Source: Polaribacter sp. IC073 (GTDB taxonomy: Bacteria; Bacteroidota; Bacteroidia; Flavobacteriales; Flavobacteriaceae). From it: DNA of 64,000 nt. Below, in pieces: positions 34,076 to 44,341 of the stretch. Both the position numbers and the translations under genes were made by a program. Location: the NCBI RefSeq assembly GCF_007997075.1, contig NZ_VORS01000007.1, positions 62,001-126,000 of the forward strand. Direction: 5' to 3'. Numbering within the stretch: position 1 is the stretch's first letter; every line of letters begins with the position of its first letter. The notes under the pieces were generated by a model that worked only from the letters and a program-made list of their open reading frames with translations, ran no database searches and had not been told where the DNA came from.

Positions 34076-36994
34076 ATGAAAAAATTTAAATTATTCTTAA
34101 TAGGAATTCTTTTAACCTCATCATTTACAATGTTTGCACAACAAACAGTAAAAGGGGTTGTAAAAGAAAAAACAACAGGCGAACCTTTACCTGGTGTTAG
34201 TGTAGTGGTTAAAGGCACAACAAGAGGAGCTGAAACCGACTTTAATGGAAACTTCTCTATTGATAAAGTAAAAACAGCAGATATTCTTGTATTTAGATAC
34301 TTAGGGTATGCAGATAAAGAAATTGTAATTGGTACTAACTATAACTTAACCGTTTCGTTAGACCAATCTACAGAACAACTAAATGAAATAGTTATAGTAG
34401 GTTACGGTACAACAACCGTAAAAGATGCAACAGGCTCTGTTGAATCTATTACGGCAAAAGATTTTACAAAAGGAAATATCGTAACACCCGAAAACTTATT
34501 AAGCGGAAGAGTTTCTGGTGTTAATGTTACTACAAGTGGTGCGCCAGGTTCTGGGTCTCAAATTACAATTCGTGGTGGCTCTTCTATTGGAGCTTCTAAC
34601 AACCCATTAATTATTATTGATGGTTTACCTATTGAAGAAAACGGAGTTGCAGGATCTAGAGGTGTATTGGCTAGTATTAACCCAAGTGATATCGAATCTT
34701 TTTCGGTTTTAAAAGATGCTTCTGCAACGGCTATTTACGGTTCTAGAGCTTCTAACGGTGTTATTATTATAACGACTAAGAAGGGTAGAAAAGAATATAC
34801 TTTAGATTTAGACATGCAATATACTTTTGGTGAAGTATTAGACAGAGTAAATGTTTTTTCTGCCGATGAATTTAGAAATTTAATTACGCAAAGAAGACCT
34901 AGTGATGTTGGTTTATTAGGAAGTGCCAACACCAACTGGCAAGATCAAATTTTACGTTCTACAGTATCTTCTTTGTACAACTTAACTGCTAAAGGAGAAA
35001 TATTTGGTGCAATACCAACAAGGTTATCTTTAGGTTTTGCAAATCAAGAAGGAGCGGTTTTGACTTCTCAATTTGATAGAAAAACAATTTCTCTTTCTAT
35101 GAACCCGTCTTTATTTCAAGATCATTTGAAAATAAATTTAAACTACAACAGGGCTTTTGAAGACAGTCGTTTTGGTGATTCTGGACAAATTGGTGCAGCA
35201 TTGCGTTATGACCCTACGCAACCCGTATACGATGCTAGTTCTCCTTTTGCTGGGTATTTTCAGCACAGAAATGGAAATGTAGTTTCTAACGGAACACAAA
35301 ACCCAGTAGCCTCTTTATTGTTAGCAAATAACACTGGTTTCAACTTTAGACAATACGGAAATTTAAACTTCGATTATCAGTTTCATTTTTTACCAGAATT
35401 AAGAGCCGTTGTAAATATTGGCTTTGATAAAACAAAAGGTTCTACAGAAAATTTAAATAGATTTCAAATAGGTAATGCAGATTTAATAAAGCAATTTGCT
35501 GGTTCAGAATCTAGCGGAACTCAAGAAAGATCTAACGAATTATTTGATAGTTACTTTAATTATGTAAAAGTATTAGAAGATCTTAAATTAGATTTAACAG
35601 CTGGTTATTCTTACCAACGCTTTAAAAATTTTGGAGGTAATACAGGGAACATAAGAGATGCAGATTCATTTGCAACAACATTTGCAGACCCTGATGTGGT
35701 AAATATTGGTTTCTTTGGTAGAGCTAAATTCTCATATCTTAAAAAGTATTTGTTAACGCTTAACTTTAGAAGAGATGGTACTTCTCGTTTTAGTGAAAAC
35801 AATAGATGGGGTAACTTTGGTGGGGCTGCAGTTGCTTGGAATATTAGTGATGAAGATTTCTTAAAAAATTCTAAAATAGTTTCTAACCTAAAATTAAGAG
35901 CTAGTTACGGTTTAACTGGGCAACAAAATCTACCTGGGGTTAATGACTTGTATTTAGATAGATATCGTTTTGGTAATGAAAACTCTAGATACTTATTTGG
36001 CAACAACGCAGTACAGTCAACAATTCCTTCGGTTGTAAACCCAGATTTAAAATGGGAACAAACAACTACTATTGAGTTTGGTGTAGACTATGGTTTATTT
36101 GACGATAGGTTTAGCGGTTCTGTAAGTGCTTTTAGAAAAATATCTGATGATTTATTATTTAATGCTGCTTTAGCCGATGGAACAAACTTTGGAAACAGCG
36201 CAATTCAGAATATTGGACAACTACAAATTAACGGTTTAGAATTTACCTTAAATGGAGATATTCTTAAAAGTGAAGACTATAATTGGAACTTTACCTTTAA
36301 TGCTACTTATTTAGACAGAGAAATCACAGAACTTGCAAACAATCAAGATGTAAGAACTGGTGGAACTTCTGGTGGTACAGGAAATACAATTCAACTATTA
36401 AGAGAAGGTTTTGCGCCTAATTCTTTTCATGTATACAAACAATTATACAACGCAGCTGGTGAACCAATTGAAGGTGGTTATGCAGATTTAAATGGTGATA
36501 ATATTATAAATGATGATGATCGTTATTTAAAGGAAAATCCGAATGCAGATATTACTTTAGGTTTCCAATCTAGCTTTAATTACAAAGATTTCGATTTGGC
36601 TTTTAACTTAAGAGCAAGTCTTGGTAATTATGTTTATAACAATGTAAACTCTTCTAGAGCTCAATACGAGTTATTACAAGATAATGCTGTTTTAGGAAAC
36701 ATACCAACTGCTGTTTTAAATACAAACTTCTTAAGAACTTCAGATGTTATTAATTCTGATATCTATATAGAAAATGCTTCTTATTTAAGAATGGACAATG
36801 TTACATTAGGATACACCTTTAACAACCCTATTAAGAAATTTTCTTACAGTAATATAAGAATATGGGCGGGTGTTCAAAACGTATTTACTTGGACAAACTA
36901 CTCTGGTTTAGATCCAGAAGTATTTAACGGGATTGATAATTTAATTTATCCAAGATCTAGAAACTTCTTAGTTGGAGCTAATATTAAATTTTAA
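34076..36994 (+). CDS. susC: SusC-like TonB-dependent outer-membrane transporter
   Basis: The 22-stranded barrel imports maltodextrins with SusD as lid, powered by TonB. I place the start at 34076, giving the signal MKKFKLFLIGILLTSSFTMFAQ; starting 45 codons earlier would bury this signal. A carboxypeptidase-like domain follows (VKGVVKEKTTGEPLPGVSVVVKGTTRG), then the SusC signature around NEIVIVGYGTTTVKDATGS, the plug (SGRVSGVNVTTSGAPGSGSQITIRGG), and barrel strands to the end (PRSRNFLVGANIKF). The mature length is normal. It is the first gene of the plus-strand block, and susD starts 11 bases after its stop. Confidence 0.96.
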   Translation: MKKFKLFLIGILLTSSFTMFAQQTVKGVVKEKTTGEPLPGVSVVVKGTTRGAETDFNGNFSIDKVKTADILVFRYLGYADKEIVIGTNYNLTVSLDQSTEQLNEIVIVGYGTTTVKDATGSVESITAKDFTKGNIVTPENLLSGRVSGVNVTTSGAPGSGSQITIRGGSSIGASNNPLIIIDGLPIEENGVAGSRGVLASINPSDIESFSVLKDASATAIYGSRASNGVIIITTKKGRKEYTLDLDMQYTFGEVLDRVNVFSADEFRNLITQRRPSDVGLLGSANTNWQDQILRSTVSSLYNLTAKGEIFGAIPTRLSLGFANQEGAVLTSQFDRKTISLSMNPSLFQDHLKINLNYNRAFEDSRFGDSGQIGAALRYDPTQPVYDASSPFAGYFQHRNGNVVSNGTQNPVASLLLANNTGFNFRQYGNLNFDYQFHFLPELRAVVNIGFDKTKGSTENLNRFQIGNADLIKQFAGSESSGTQERSNELFDSYFNYVKVLEDLKLDLTAGYSYQRFKNFGGNTGNIRDADSFATTFADPDVVNIGFFGRAKFSYLKKYLLTLNFRRDGTSRFSENNRWGNFGGAAVAWNISDEDFLKNSKIVSNLKLRASYGLTGQQNLPGVNDLYLDRYRFGNENSRYLFGNNAVQSTIPSVVNPDLKWEQTTTIEFGVDYGLFDDRFSGSVSAFRKISDDLLFNAALADGTNFGNSAIQNIGQLQINGLEFTLNGDILKSEDYNWNFTFNATYLDREITELANNQDVRTGGTSGGTGNTIQLLREGFAPNSFHVYKQLYNAAGEPIEGGYADLNGDNIINDDDRYLKENPNADITLGFQSSFNYKDFDLAFNLRASLGNYVYNNVNSSRAQYELLQDNAVLGNIPTAVLNTNFLRTSDVINSDIYIENASYLRMDNVTLGYTFNNPIKKFSYSNIRIWAGVQNVFTWTNYSGLDPEVFNGIDNLIYPRSRNFLVGANIKF

Positions 36995-37005
36995 TATAAA
37001 ACAAG

Positions 37006-38619
37006 ATGAAAAAATATATAAAAACAATCAAAAATCTATTCGTTGTTGTTTTGTTAACATCAATAGTTACTTCTTGTACAAAAGATTTAGACATTGTACC
37101 AGAAGATGATCAAACTGTTTTAAGTGATGCACTGTTTGAAGATGAAAATGCTTATTTAGACGTTTTAGCAGGAGCTTACGCTAACCTATCTTTAACAGGA
37201 GTTGATGGACCAGGAAGTTCAAATATTCAAGGATTAGATGCAGGTACTAGTCAATATGGTAGAACATTACTGTACCTACAAACACTTTCTGCAGATCAAA
37301 TGATTTGGTCTTATGAAAATGATCCTGGTACTAGAGAAATACAACGTAATATTTGGACGGCTCAAAACCCAGTTATATTAGGAATGTTTAGTAGAGCGAT
37401 GGTTTCAGTAGCATTTGCAAACAATTTTTTACGTGAAACAACTACAGAAAAATTAGATGCAAGAAATGTAACAACTGCTACAAGAGCAGAAATTGTAACA
37501 TTTAGAGCAGAGGCAAGATTATTAAGAGCTTTATCTTACTATCATATTATGGATTTATATGGGAAAGCACCTATGGTTTTAGAAACAGACCCAATTGCTG
37601 GTTTCAATCCCCCACAAGTTGGAAGAGCGGAATTATTTACTTTCATAGAAAGCGAATTATTAGCAATTGAAGGAGATTTAATGGCTCCGAAAACCAATCA
37701 ACACGGTAGAGCAGACAAAGCTGTTTCTTGGATGATTTTAGCAAAAATGTACTTAAATGCAGAAGTTTATATTGGCGAAGCTAAATACACTGAAGCTATC
37801 GATAACTGTAAAAAAATTATTGGAGGTGGTTATTCATTAGCAACCAATTATGCACATCTATTTATGGCAGACAACAATACAAATTCTGCAAATAACGAAA
37901 TCATATTTCCTTTAATTTCAGATGGTTTAATTACACAAAGTTACGGCCCAACAACTGTTATGATAAATGGTGAAATTGGCAGTTTAGAAGCTAACGGTGA
38001 AGCTTTAGGTGTTGGTGCTGCTGGCTGGGGAGGCGCTATAAGAGTTAGAAAACAATTTGCTCAATTATTTGATGGCGGCATCTATTCTGGAGATTCTAGA
38101 AATACAATCATTTCTGGAACCAGAGATATTAATATTACAGATATTTCTGATAAAGACCAAGGGTATATCATCGAGAAATATTCGAATGCAACCTCAACAG
38201 GTACATTTGGTGCTGATCAAACTTTTGTAGATACAGATTTTCCTTTATTTAGATTGGGAGATGTATATTTAATGTATGCTGAAGCACATTTAAGAGGTGG
38301 TTCTGGTGGTTCTAATGCAGACATGGAAACTTATATTAATAGCTTAAGAACTAGAGCGAACAATCCTCAAGATAACTTCACTGCTGCAGACATCACTTTA
38401 GATTTTATTATTGATGAAAGAGCAAGAGAGTTACATTGGGAAGCTCATAGAAGACAAGATTTAATTCGTTACAATCTATTTACAGGAGGTAATTATAATT
38501 GGGCTTGGAAAGGAAATGGTAGCAACGGTATTTCTTTGCCTGCACACATGAAATTGTACCCAATACCCTCTGCAAGTTTAGCTTCTAACCCTAATTTAAC
38601 TCAAAATGTTGGTTATTAA
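37006..38619 (+). CDS. susD: SusD-like starch-binding outer-membrane lipoprotein
   Basis: Signal peptide with lipobox: MKKYIKTIKNLFVVVLLTSIVTSC. The SusD fold is shown by DENAYLDVLAGAYANLS, the TPR-like segment FRAEARLLRALSYYHIMDLYGKAPMV, and the C-terminal IIDERARELHWEAHRRQDLIRYNLF, which is diagnostic of RagB/SusD proteins. It forms the hinged lid on SusC and binds alpha-glucan at the surface. The closing segment (LYPIPSASLASNPNLTQNVGY) is also characteristic. The gene is directly downstream of susC. Confidence 0.96.
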   Translation: MKKYIKTIKNLFVVVLLTSIVTSCTKDLDIVPEDDQTVLSDALFEDENAYLDVLAGAYANLSLTGVDGPGSSNIQGLDAGTSQYGRTLLYLQTLSADQMIWSYENDPGTREIQRNIWTAQNPVILGMFSRAMVSVAFANNFLRETTTEKLDARNVTTATRAEIVTFRAEARLLRALSYYHIMDLYGKAPMVLETDPIAGFNPPQVGRAELFTFIESELLAIEGDLMAPKTNQHGRADKAVSWMILAKMYLNAEVYIGEAKYTEAIDNCKKIIGGGYSLATNYAHLFMADNNTNSANNEIIFPLISDGLITQSYGPTTVMINGEIGSLEANGEALGVGAAGWGGAIRVRKQFAQLFDGGIYSGDSRNTIISGTRDINITDISDKDQGYIIEKYSNATSTGTFGADQTFVDTDFPLFRLGDVYLMYAEAHLRGGSGGSNADMETYINSLRTRANNPQDNFTAADITLDFIIDERARELHWEAHRRQDLIRYNLFTGGNYNWAWKGNGSNGISLPAHMKLYPIPSASLASNPNLTQNVGY

Positions 38620-38638
38620 TTTAAAAAATAAATTACAA

Positions 38639-39778
38639 ATGATGAAAAACATAAAAAGATTTTCAGCAGTTAGTATCATTGGACTAGTACTTTTATGCTT
38701 CCAATCTTGCAATGACACTTCTGATACATTCACAATATCAGAACCAATAGCCCCTGTTTTAGCAGAATTAAATTTTGCGAAATTAGAACTAGACGCTGTA
38801 AATACTTCAAACCCAGCTTTAACATTAAACTGGGATGAAGCAAATTACGGTATTCAAGCTGCTGTAAATTATGCCATTCAATTTTCTAAAGATGATACTT
38901 TTACAGCCCCTATAACTGCTTCAACTATTACAGGTCAAACTTCGGTTACGTTATCTATTAGTGAAGTAAATGCAGCTGCTGGTAACGCAGGAGTAAATCC
39001 TTTTAATTGGTCAGACATTTATATCAGAATTGTTGCTTCTTTAGGAACACAAAATAATACAACTGCTGCCTCTAACACCATTCAATTTAGTGTGTACCCT
39101 TACTTTAATTACACTTTTAAAGATTATTATATCATTGGGAATGCAACAGCCCCTGGTTGGGATAATTTTGAAACAGGAAATAACCCCGCTTTATTTAGAG
39201 ACGAAACAGATAGTAATACTTTTTACTATACAGGTTATTTTGAAAAAGCTACTGCAGATGATGGTGAAGGTCGTTTTAAAGTAATTGAAAATAAAGGATC
39301 TTGGTCAGACCAATGGGGAACAACATACCCAGACAACGAAGACCCAATAGAAACGGAAGGTGACATCGCTGGGAATCCAGGAACACAAGAAGCAGATCCA
39401 GGAAGATTTGGTGTAAATGCTGCCGGTTTTTATACATTTAAAATAAACTTTGCTTCTAAAAAGTTTTCTATTAAAACTTTTGATACCGCTGGTATTACAA
39501 GTCCAACATCATTAGAAATACAAGGATCTAGTACTGCAAATGTGGCAATGACTCCTTTAGCTTTTGATGGTCATATTTGGTTTGCTACTGCAATCCATTT
39601 AACACCAGGTAACCTAGAGTTTGTAACAGATACTAGTGCTAATTGGGGAAGTTCAACTTCTTTTACTGGTGTGGCAACCGATGGCGGTGGTGCAATTCCA
39701 GTAATTGTAGAAGATGATTATGATGTTTGGTTTAATGACTTAACAGGTCGTTATATCTTAATCCCTTTAAATTTATAA
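38639..39778 (+). CDS. susE: SusE-like surface glucan-binding lipoprotein
   Basis: Two neighbouring ATGs (38639 and 38642) give MMKNIKRFSAVSIIGLVLLCFQSCNDT, a lipoprotein signal; an earlier ATG inside the end of susD is unlikely. An N-terminal Ig-like SusE domain (ALTLNWDEANYGIQAAVNYAIQFSKDDTF) is followed by one or two beta modules. One of these (FKDYYIIGNATAPGWDNFETGN to GSWSDQWGTTYPDN) looks like the starch-binding modules of SusE/SusF. It is a surface protein that helps hold alpha-glucan near SusCD. Sequence identity between SusE proteins is low, so the assignment rests on position and domain pattern. Confidence 0.85.
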   Translation: MMKNIKRFSAVSIIGLVLLCFQSCNDTSDTFTISEPIAPVLAELNFAKLELDAVNTSNPALTLNWDEANYGIQAAVNYAIQFSKDDTFTAPITASTITGQTSVTLSISEVNAAAGNAGVNPFNWSDIYIRIVASLGTQNNTTAASNTIQFSVYPYFNYTFKDYYIIGNATAPGWDNFETGNNPALFRDETDSNTFYYTGYFEKATADDGEGRFKVIENKGSWSDQWGTTYPDNEDPIETEGDIAGNPGTQEADPGRFGVNAAGFYTFKINFASKKFSIKTFDTAGITSPTSLEIQGSSTANVAMTPLAFDGHIWFATAIHLTPGNLEFVTDTSANWGSSTSFTGVATDGGGAIPVIVEDDYDVWFNDLTGRYILIPLNL

Positions 39779-39806
39779 TATCAGTTTAACTTATAATAGA
39801 TAAAAT

Positions 39807-41483
39807 ATGAAAATTTATTTAAAAAGAGTAAGCTTCTTATTCTTGTCACTAATACTATTATTTGGTGCTTGTGATACCGAAGAAAGCTTAACAATAACTA
39901 GTCCAGATCCTGAATTTAAATTAATTGCACCAGGAATTAGTAATGTGTTTTTAAACTTTGCTTTACCAGACAATCCTGCATTTACAATTACTTGGATTGA
40001 TGAAATTAATGCATCTGCAACCTACGCCGTAGAAATGTCTGTAGAAGATACTTTTGCTGCTCCTATTCAATTAGGAAACACAGATAAAAAGAACTTTACA
40101 ATGACAGTTGGAGAGTTGAACCAAAAATTAGACAATGCTTCAGTAAAATCTTATTCAGCTACAGCTATTTATGTAAGGTTAAATACAGGAAGTTCAATTT
40201 CTAATGTTGTTTTATTTCAAGTGTCTAAATTTGCTGTAAAACCTCCTGTAATTACAAGTCCAGATACTTCTTTCTCACAAGTATTGTCTGATGTTAATCC
40301 AGATGATACTGCGTTAACAATCTCTTGGAATGACCCTGAAATTGGAGCAACAAGTAGCGTTAGTATAACTTACGAAGTAGAGATGGCCGTTGAAGGAACC
40401 GATTTTGCTTCTCCAACAAATATTGGAACAGCTACCACTACTACATTTGAAATTTCTCATGATAATTTAAATGACTTGGTAATTGCTAGTGGAGCAAAAG
40501 CAACTATTGCTTCAAACTTAGATTTTAGAATCAAAGCAATTGCGAAATCTGCATCGGGTGATTTAACTAGAACTTCAGATCCTATTACAATTTCATTAAC
40601 CGCATTTAAAGCAGCAATACCAGATAATTTATTCATGGTAGGTGCTCATAATGGATGGAATAATGCAGATGCAACGCAACAGTTTTTTAATGACGGTAAT
40701 GGTGTATTTGCAAAAGTACAAGCTTTTACTGCTGGAGAAGAATTTAAAATGATTCCTACTTCTGGTGCTTGGGATGGAGATTATGGTGAAGACAAAAATA
40801 ATCCTGGTAAAATAGTACAAGATGATGAACAAAACATCAAAATAGCTACTACAGGGAATTATGTTGTAATAGTAGATTTTAATACCTTAAGTTTTAAGTT
40901 ACAAAACATAGACACTATGTTTATGGTTGGTGCTCATAATGGTTGGAATAATGCTGACGAAACTCAACAATTCTTTACATCAGGAAATGGAGTGTTTATA
41001 AAAGTGCAAACGTTTACTCAAGGTGAAGAGTTTAAAATCTTACCTAATTCTGGTTCTTGGGACGGAGATTGGGGTGAGAATAAAACAACTCCTAATAGAT
41101 TAGAGCAAGATGATGAGCAAAACATCAAAATAGATGCTACTGGTACTTTTATGGTTTCATTAGATTTTAACACATTGTCTTTTAACCTTACAGAAGTTCC
41201 TACAGATTTACATTTGGTTGGTTCTCCTAATGGTTGGGACAATACAACAGCACCTGCTTTTACAAAAATCTCTGAAGGTTTATTTGAACTAACTCTAACT
41301 TTAACAGCTTCTGATGAATTTAAATTTTTACCTGTGCAAGGTTCTTGGGACAATGACTGGGGAGAAAGCAAAGTATATTCTAGAATGCTAACTAGAGATA
41401 ATGAAAACAATGTAAAATCTCCAGGAGATGGTACTTATAAAATTACGGTAGATTATAATAAAGGAACTATAACTATTCAGTAA
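39807..41483 (+). CDS. susF: SusF/SusE-like lipoprotein with three tandem glucan-binding modules
   Basis: A lipobox signal (MKIYLKRVSFLFLSLILLFGAC) is followed by two Ig-like domains (about 30-140 and 145-265) and three C-terminal modules starting near residues 274, 370 and 467. The first two modules share MVGAHNGWNNAD and TQQFF and are in exact 288-base register, indicating a fairly recent internal duplication; the third (HLVGSPNGWDN) is older. Each repeats an EFK(M/I/F)(I/L)P pattern followed by G(A/S)WD(G/N)D(Y/W)GE. The tryptophans are the expected stacking residues for alpha-glucan. It is the fourth gene of the plus-strand block, with a terminator immediately after it. Confidence 0.88.
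   Translation: MKIYLKRVSFLFLSLILLFGACDTEESLTITSPDPEFKLIAPGISNVFLNFALPDNPAFTITWIDEINASATYAVEMSVEDTFAAPIQLGNTDKKNFTMTVGELNQKLDNASVKSYSATAIYVRLNTGSSISNVVLFQVSKFAVKPPVITSPDTSFSQVLSDVNPDDTALTISWNDPEIGATSSVSITYEVEMAVEGTDFASPTNIGTATTTTFEISHDNLNDLVIASGAKATIASNLDFRIKAIAKSASGDLTRTSDPITISLTAFKAAIPDNLFMVGAHNGWNNADATQQFFNDGNGVFAKVQAFTAGEEFKMIPTSGAWDGDYGEDKNNPGKIVQDDEQNIKIATTGNYVVIVDFNTLSFKLQNIDTMFMVGAHNGWNNADETQQFFTSGNGVFIKVQTFTQGEEFKILPNSGSWDGDWGENKTTPNRLEQDDEQNIKIDATGTFMVSLDFNTLSFNLTEVPTDLHLVGSPNGWDNTTAPAFTKISEGLFELTLTLTASDEFKFLPVQGSWDNDWGESKVYSRMLTRDNENNVKSPGDGTYKITVDYNKGTITIQ
40635..41483 (+). repeat. Three tandem module repeats inside the SusF-like gene
   Basis: Corresponding codons fall at 40635, 40923 and 41214, periods of 288 and 291 bases. 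The first two units are alike at DNA level (for example TGGTGCTCATAATGG or a one-base variant in each). Confidence 0.85.
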
Positions 41484-41497
41484 TCTTATTAATTTAT

Positions 41498-41533
41498 ACA
41501 AAGGCTGCCTTTCTTAGGTGGCCTTTGTTTTTT
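41498..41533 (+). terminator. Terminator between the SusF-like gene and the secreted amylase
   Basis: ACAAAGGC and GCCTTTGT arms, then a run of T. It probably lets only part of the transcript continue into the amylase gene 14 bases downstream, an arrangement that sets relative levels. Confidence 0.75.
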
Positions 41534-41546
41534 AAAAATATCTTTT

Positions 41547-44321
41547 ATGAAAAAAATTACTTTTCTATTATTACTCATAACCTCTTTCGGATTTAGTCAA
41601 GTTACTATTACTCCAAGTTCTTTTGAAGTAACACAATCAATTACTATAAGTTTAGATGCCAACAGTACAGCTACAGATTGTAACGGGCTAAATAATCCTA
41701 CAAAAGTATACCTGCATTCTGGTGTTGGAACTGACACAAATGCTTTTGGCACCAGTGTAGTTGGTAATTGGGGACAAGACGATGGCATTGGGGAAATGAT
41801 ATTAAATACATCTAATAATCGTTGGGAAATTACTTTAATACCAAAGACATATTATTCTTTAACAGACGCACAAGCTACTAATGTTACAAAAATAGGGTTG
41901 GTTTTTAGAAACGCTGCTGGCTCAAAAGAAATGAAAGGGAATGGTTGTGCCGATTTTATATTTAATGTTGGTTCTTTTCAATTAACATTAAACACTCCCT
42001 CTACGACAACAACAGTTTTAAACTCAGGTGAAACAGTATCAATAAGCGCTTCAACATCACTAACAGCAAATTTTACTTTAATCGCAAATGGAACTGTTAT
42101 TGACCAAAAAACAAATATTACAACATATAGCTTCTCTCCTACTGTTACAGAAAACACAAATTATACTTTAGAAGCTACAAATAACGGAGAAACTAAAAGC
42201 ACAACATTTAATGCAATTGTAAGACCCACGGTTACTCAAGCTTCAATTCCTTCAGGAATGAAAGATGGAATTAACTTAAATCCGTCAGATAACACAAAAG
42301 CCACTTTGGTATTTTATGCACCCGGAAAAGATTTTATTCATCTTATTGGAAGCTTTAATAATTGGGAAATAAATGACACCTATCTACTAAAAAAAGACCC
42401 AGTTGAAAATCGTTTTTGGATAGAACTTACTGGTTTAACAGCACAAACAGATTACGCTTATCAGTATATTATTAATGCAGATTTAAGAGTTGCAGACCCA
42501 TACTCTACTATTATTCTAACAGAATCTAATGATCAGTATATAGATGCTACAACATACCCGAATTTACCAAGTTATCCCTCTGGAAAAACAAACCACGCAG
42601 TAACTTTATTAAGAACTGGTGATGCAGCTTATAATTGGCAAACAACAAATTTTCAAAAACCAGCAAAAACAGACTTGGTTATTTATGAGCTTTTAATTAG
42701 AGATTTTGATGCGCTACATAGTTATGATGCTGTAAAAGCAAGGTTAGATTATTTAGAAGAGTTAGGTATAAATGCCATAGAGTTAATGCCAGTAATGGAA
42801 TTTGATGGGAATGAATCTTGGGGGTATAATCCTTCGTTTCACATGGCTTTAGATAAGTATTACGGCAATGCTACCTCTTTTAAACAGTTTATTGATGAGT
42901 GCCATAGAAGAGGAATTGCTGTTATTTTAGACGTTGCTTTTAATCATGCAAGTGGCCAAAATCCATATTATAGAATGTGGAATTCAGACAATGGTGGTTA
43001 CGGAGGTCAAGCAAGTGCAGATAGTCCGTTTTTTAATCAAACAGCAACGCATTCTTACAGTGTTTTTAATGATTACAATCACTCTAAACAAGCTGTAAAA
43101 GACTATGTAAAAAGGGTTTCTCAATATTGGATTGAGGAATATAAAATTGACGGATTTAGATGGGATTTAACAAAAGGCTTCACACAAAATTGTGCTTCAG
43201 GAGAAGCTTGTACAAATGCATATCAGCAAGATAGAGTTGATATTTTAAAAGCATACGCAGACAATCAATGGGCAATCGACCCTAATTTCTATATTATTTT
43301 CGAACATTTAGGTAGTAATAATGAAGAAACTCAATGGGTAAATTATAGATTGAATGAAGGAAAAGGAATTATGGTTTGGGGAAACCACAATCATCAATAC
43401 AACCAAGCAACAATGGGCTTTGGCAGCGATGCAGATTTTTCTTGGATTTCTTATAAAAACAGAGGTTGGTCTGTTCCTGCAAATGTTAGCTACATGCAAA
43501 GTCATGATGAAGAGCGATTGATGTATAAAAACCTTCAATTCGGTAACTCTAATGGAACCTACAGCGTAAAAAACATAGATACGGCTTTAGAAAGAATGGA
43601 ATTAGCAGGCGCTTTTTACTTTACTGTTCCTGGTCCTAAAATGATTTGGCAATTTGACGAATTAGGGTATGATATTTCTATAGATCAAAATGGTAGAATT
43701 GGTAACAAACCTATTTTATGGAACTATTTAGCAGATGAAAAGAGAAGAAAAGTAAAAGAAACTTGGGCTAAATTGATTCAACTAAAACTACAGTATGATA
43801 TTTTTGAAACATCAGATTTCACTATGGATGTTGGGAACTCAAACGGGTTAAATAAAATTCATTTGACTCATACTTCTTCATCAGAAATACAATATGTAAC
43901 CATTATTGGTAATTTTGGACTCACAACTCAGAATATAATTCCTAGCTTTCAGGAAACAGGAACTTGGTATGATCTATTAGAAAATAATGCCGAAATAATT
44001 GTCAATAATACAAATTCATTTATTAATCTAGCACCAGGAGAATTTAAAGTGTATGGTAATAACGCAGCAACACTTTCTACTGATGTTCTTTTTAATACAA
44101 TCGATAAAATAGTTACCTACCCTAATCCGACAGAAAATTCATTTAAAATAAATAAGGAAACTAACCATTTAAAAATATTTGATATTACTGGTAAAAAAGT
44201 AAAAGAATTTAAAGGTAATTTCAATAAATCTGCTACTTTCTCTATAAAAAATTTACAAAAAGGGGTTTATTTTATAAAACTAGAGGGATTAAATCACGCG
44301 CTAAAAATAATGAAAATCTAG
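41547..44321 (+). CDS. Secreted GH13 alpha-amylase with type IX secretion sorting domain
   Basis: A 924-residue multidomain protein. After the signal MKKITFLLLLITSFGFSQ come beta domains, including an N-terminal glucan-binding-like segment (VYLHSGVGTDTNAFGTSVVGNWGQDDGIG), a CBM48-like or early-set domain (LVFYAPGKDFIHLIGSFNNWE, near residue 250), and the GH13 barrel (DVAFNH, GFRWDLTKG nucleophile, IIFEHLG acid/base, MQSHDEER). The C-terminal 80 residues (KIVTYPNPTENSFKI, then GVYFIKLE) are a type A T9SS sorting domain, so the enzyme leaves through the outer membrane. It would make the first cut in insoluble or large alpha-glucan. The last gene of the plus-strand block, it ends at a strong terminator. 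Confidence 0.93.
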   Translation: MKKITFLLLLITSFGFSQVTITPSSFEVTQSITISLDANSTATDCNGLNNPTKVYLHSGVGTDTNAFGTSVVGNWGQDDGIGEMILNTSNNRWEITLIPKTYYSLTDAQATNVTKIGLVFRNAAGSKEMKGNGCADFIFNVGSFQLTLNTPSTTTTVLNSGETVSISASTSLTANFTLIANGTVIDQKTNITTYSFSPTVTENTNYTLEATNNGETKSTTFNAIVRPTVTQASIPSGMKDGINLNPSDNTKATLVFYAPGKDFIHLIGSFNNWEINDTYLLKKDPVENRFWIELTGLTAQTDYAYQYIINADLRVADPYSTIILTESNDQYIDATTYPNLPSYPSGKTNHAVTLLRTGDAAYNWQTTNFQKPAKTDLVIYELLIRDFDALHSYDAVKARLDYLEELGINAIELMPVMEFDGNESWGYNPSFHMALDKYYGNATSFKQFIDECHRRGIAVILDVAFNHASGQNPYYRMWNSDNGGYGGQASADSPFFNQTATHSYSVFNDYNHSKQAVKDYVKRVSQYWIEEYKIDGFRWDLTKGFTQNCASGEACTNAYQQDRVDILKAYADNQWAIDPNFYIIFEHLGSNNEETQWVNYRLNEGKGIMVWGNHNHQYNQATMGFGSDADFSWISYKNRGWSVPANVSYMQSHDEERLMYKNLQFGNSNGTYSVKNIDTALERMELAGAFYFTVPGPKMIWQFDELGYDISIDQNGRIGNKPILWNYLADEKRRKVKETWAKLIQLKLQYDIFETSDFTMDVGNSNGLNKIHLTHTSSSEIQYVTIIGNFGLTTQNIIPSFQETGTWYDLLENNAEIIVNNTNSFINLAPGEFKVYGNNAATLSTDVLFNTIDKIVTYPNPTENSFKINKETNHLKIFDITGKKVKEFKGNFNKSATFSIKNLQKGVYFIKLEGLNHALKIMKI

Positions 44322-44341
44322 ATTTTTTTTTATCAGCATTT

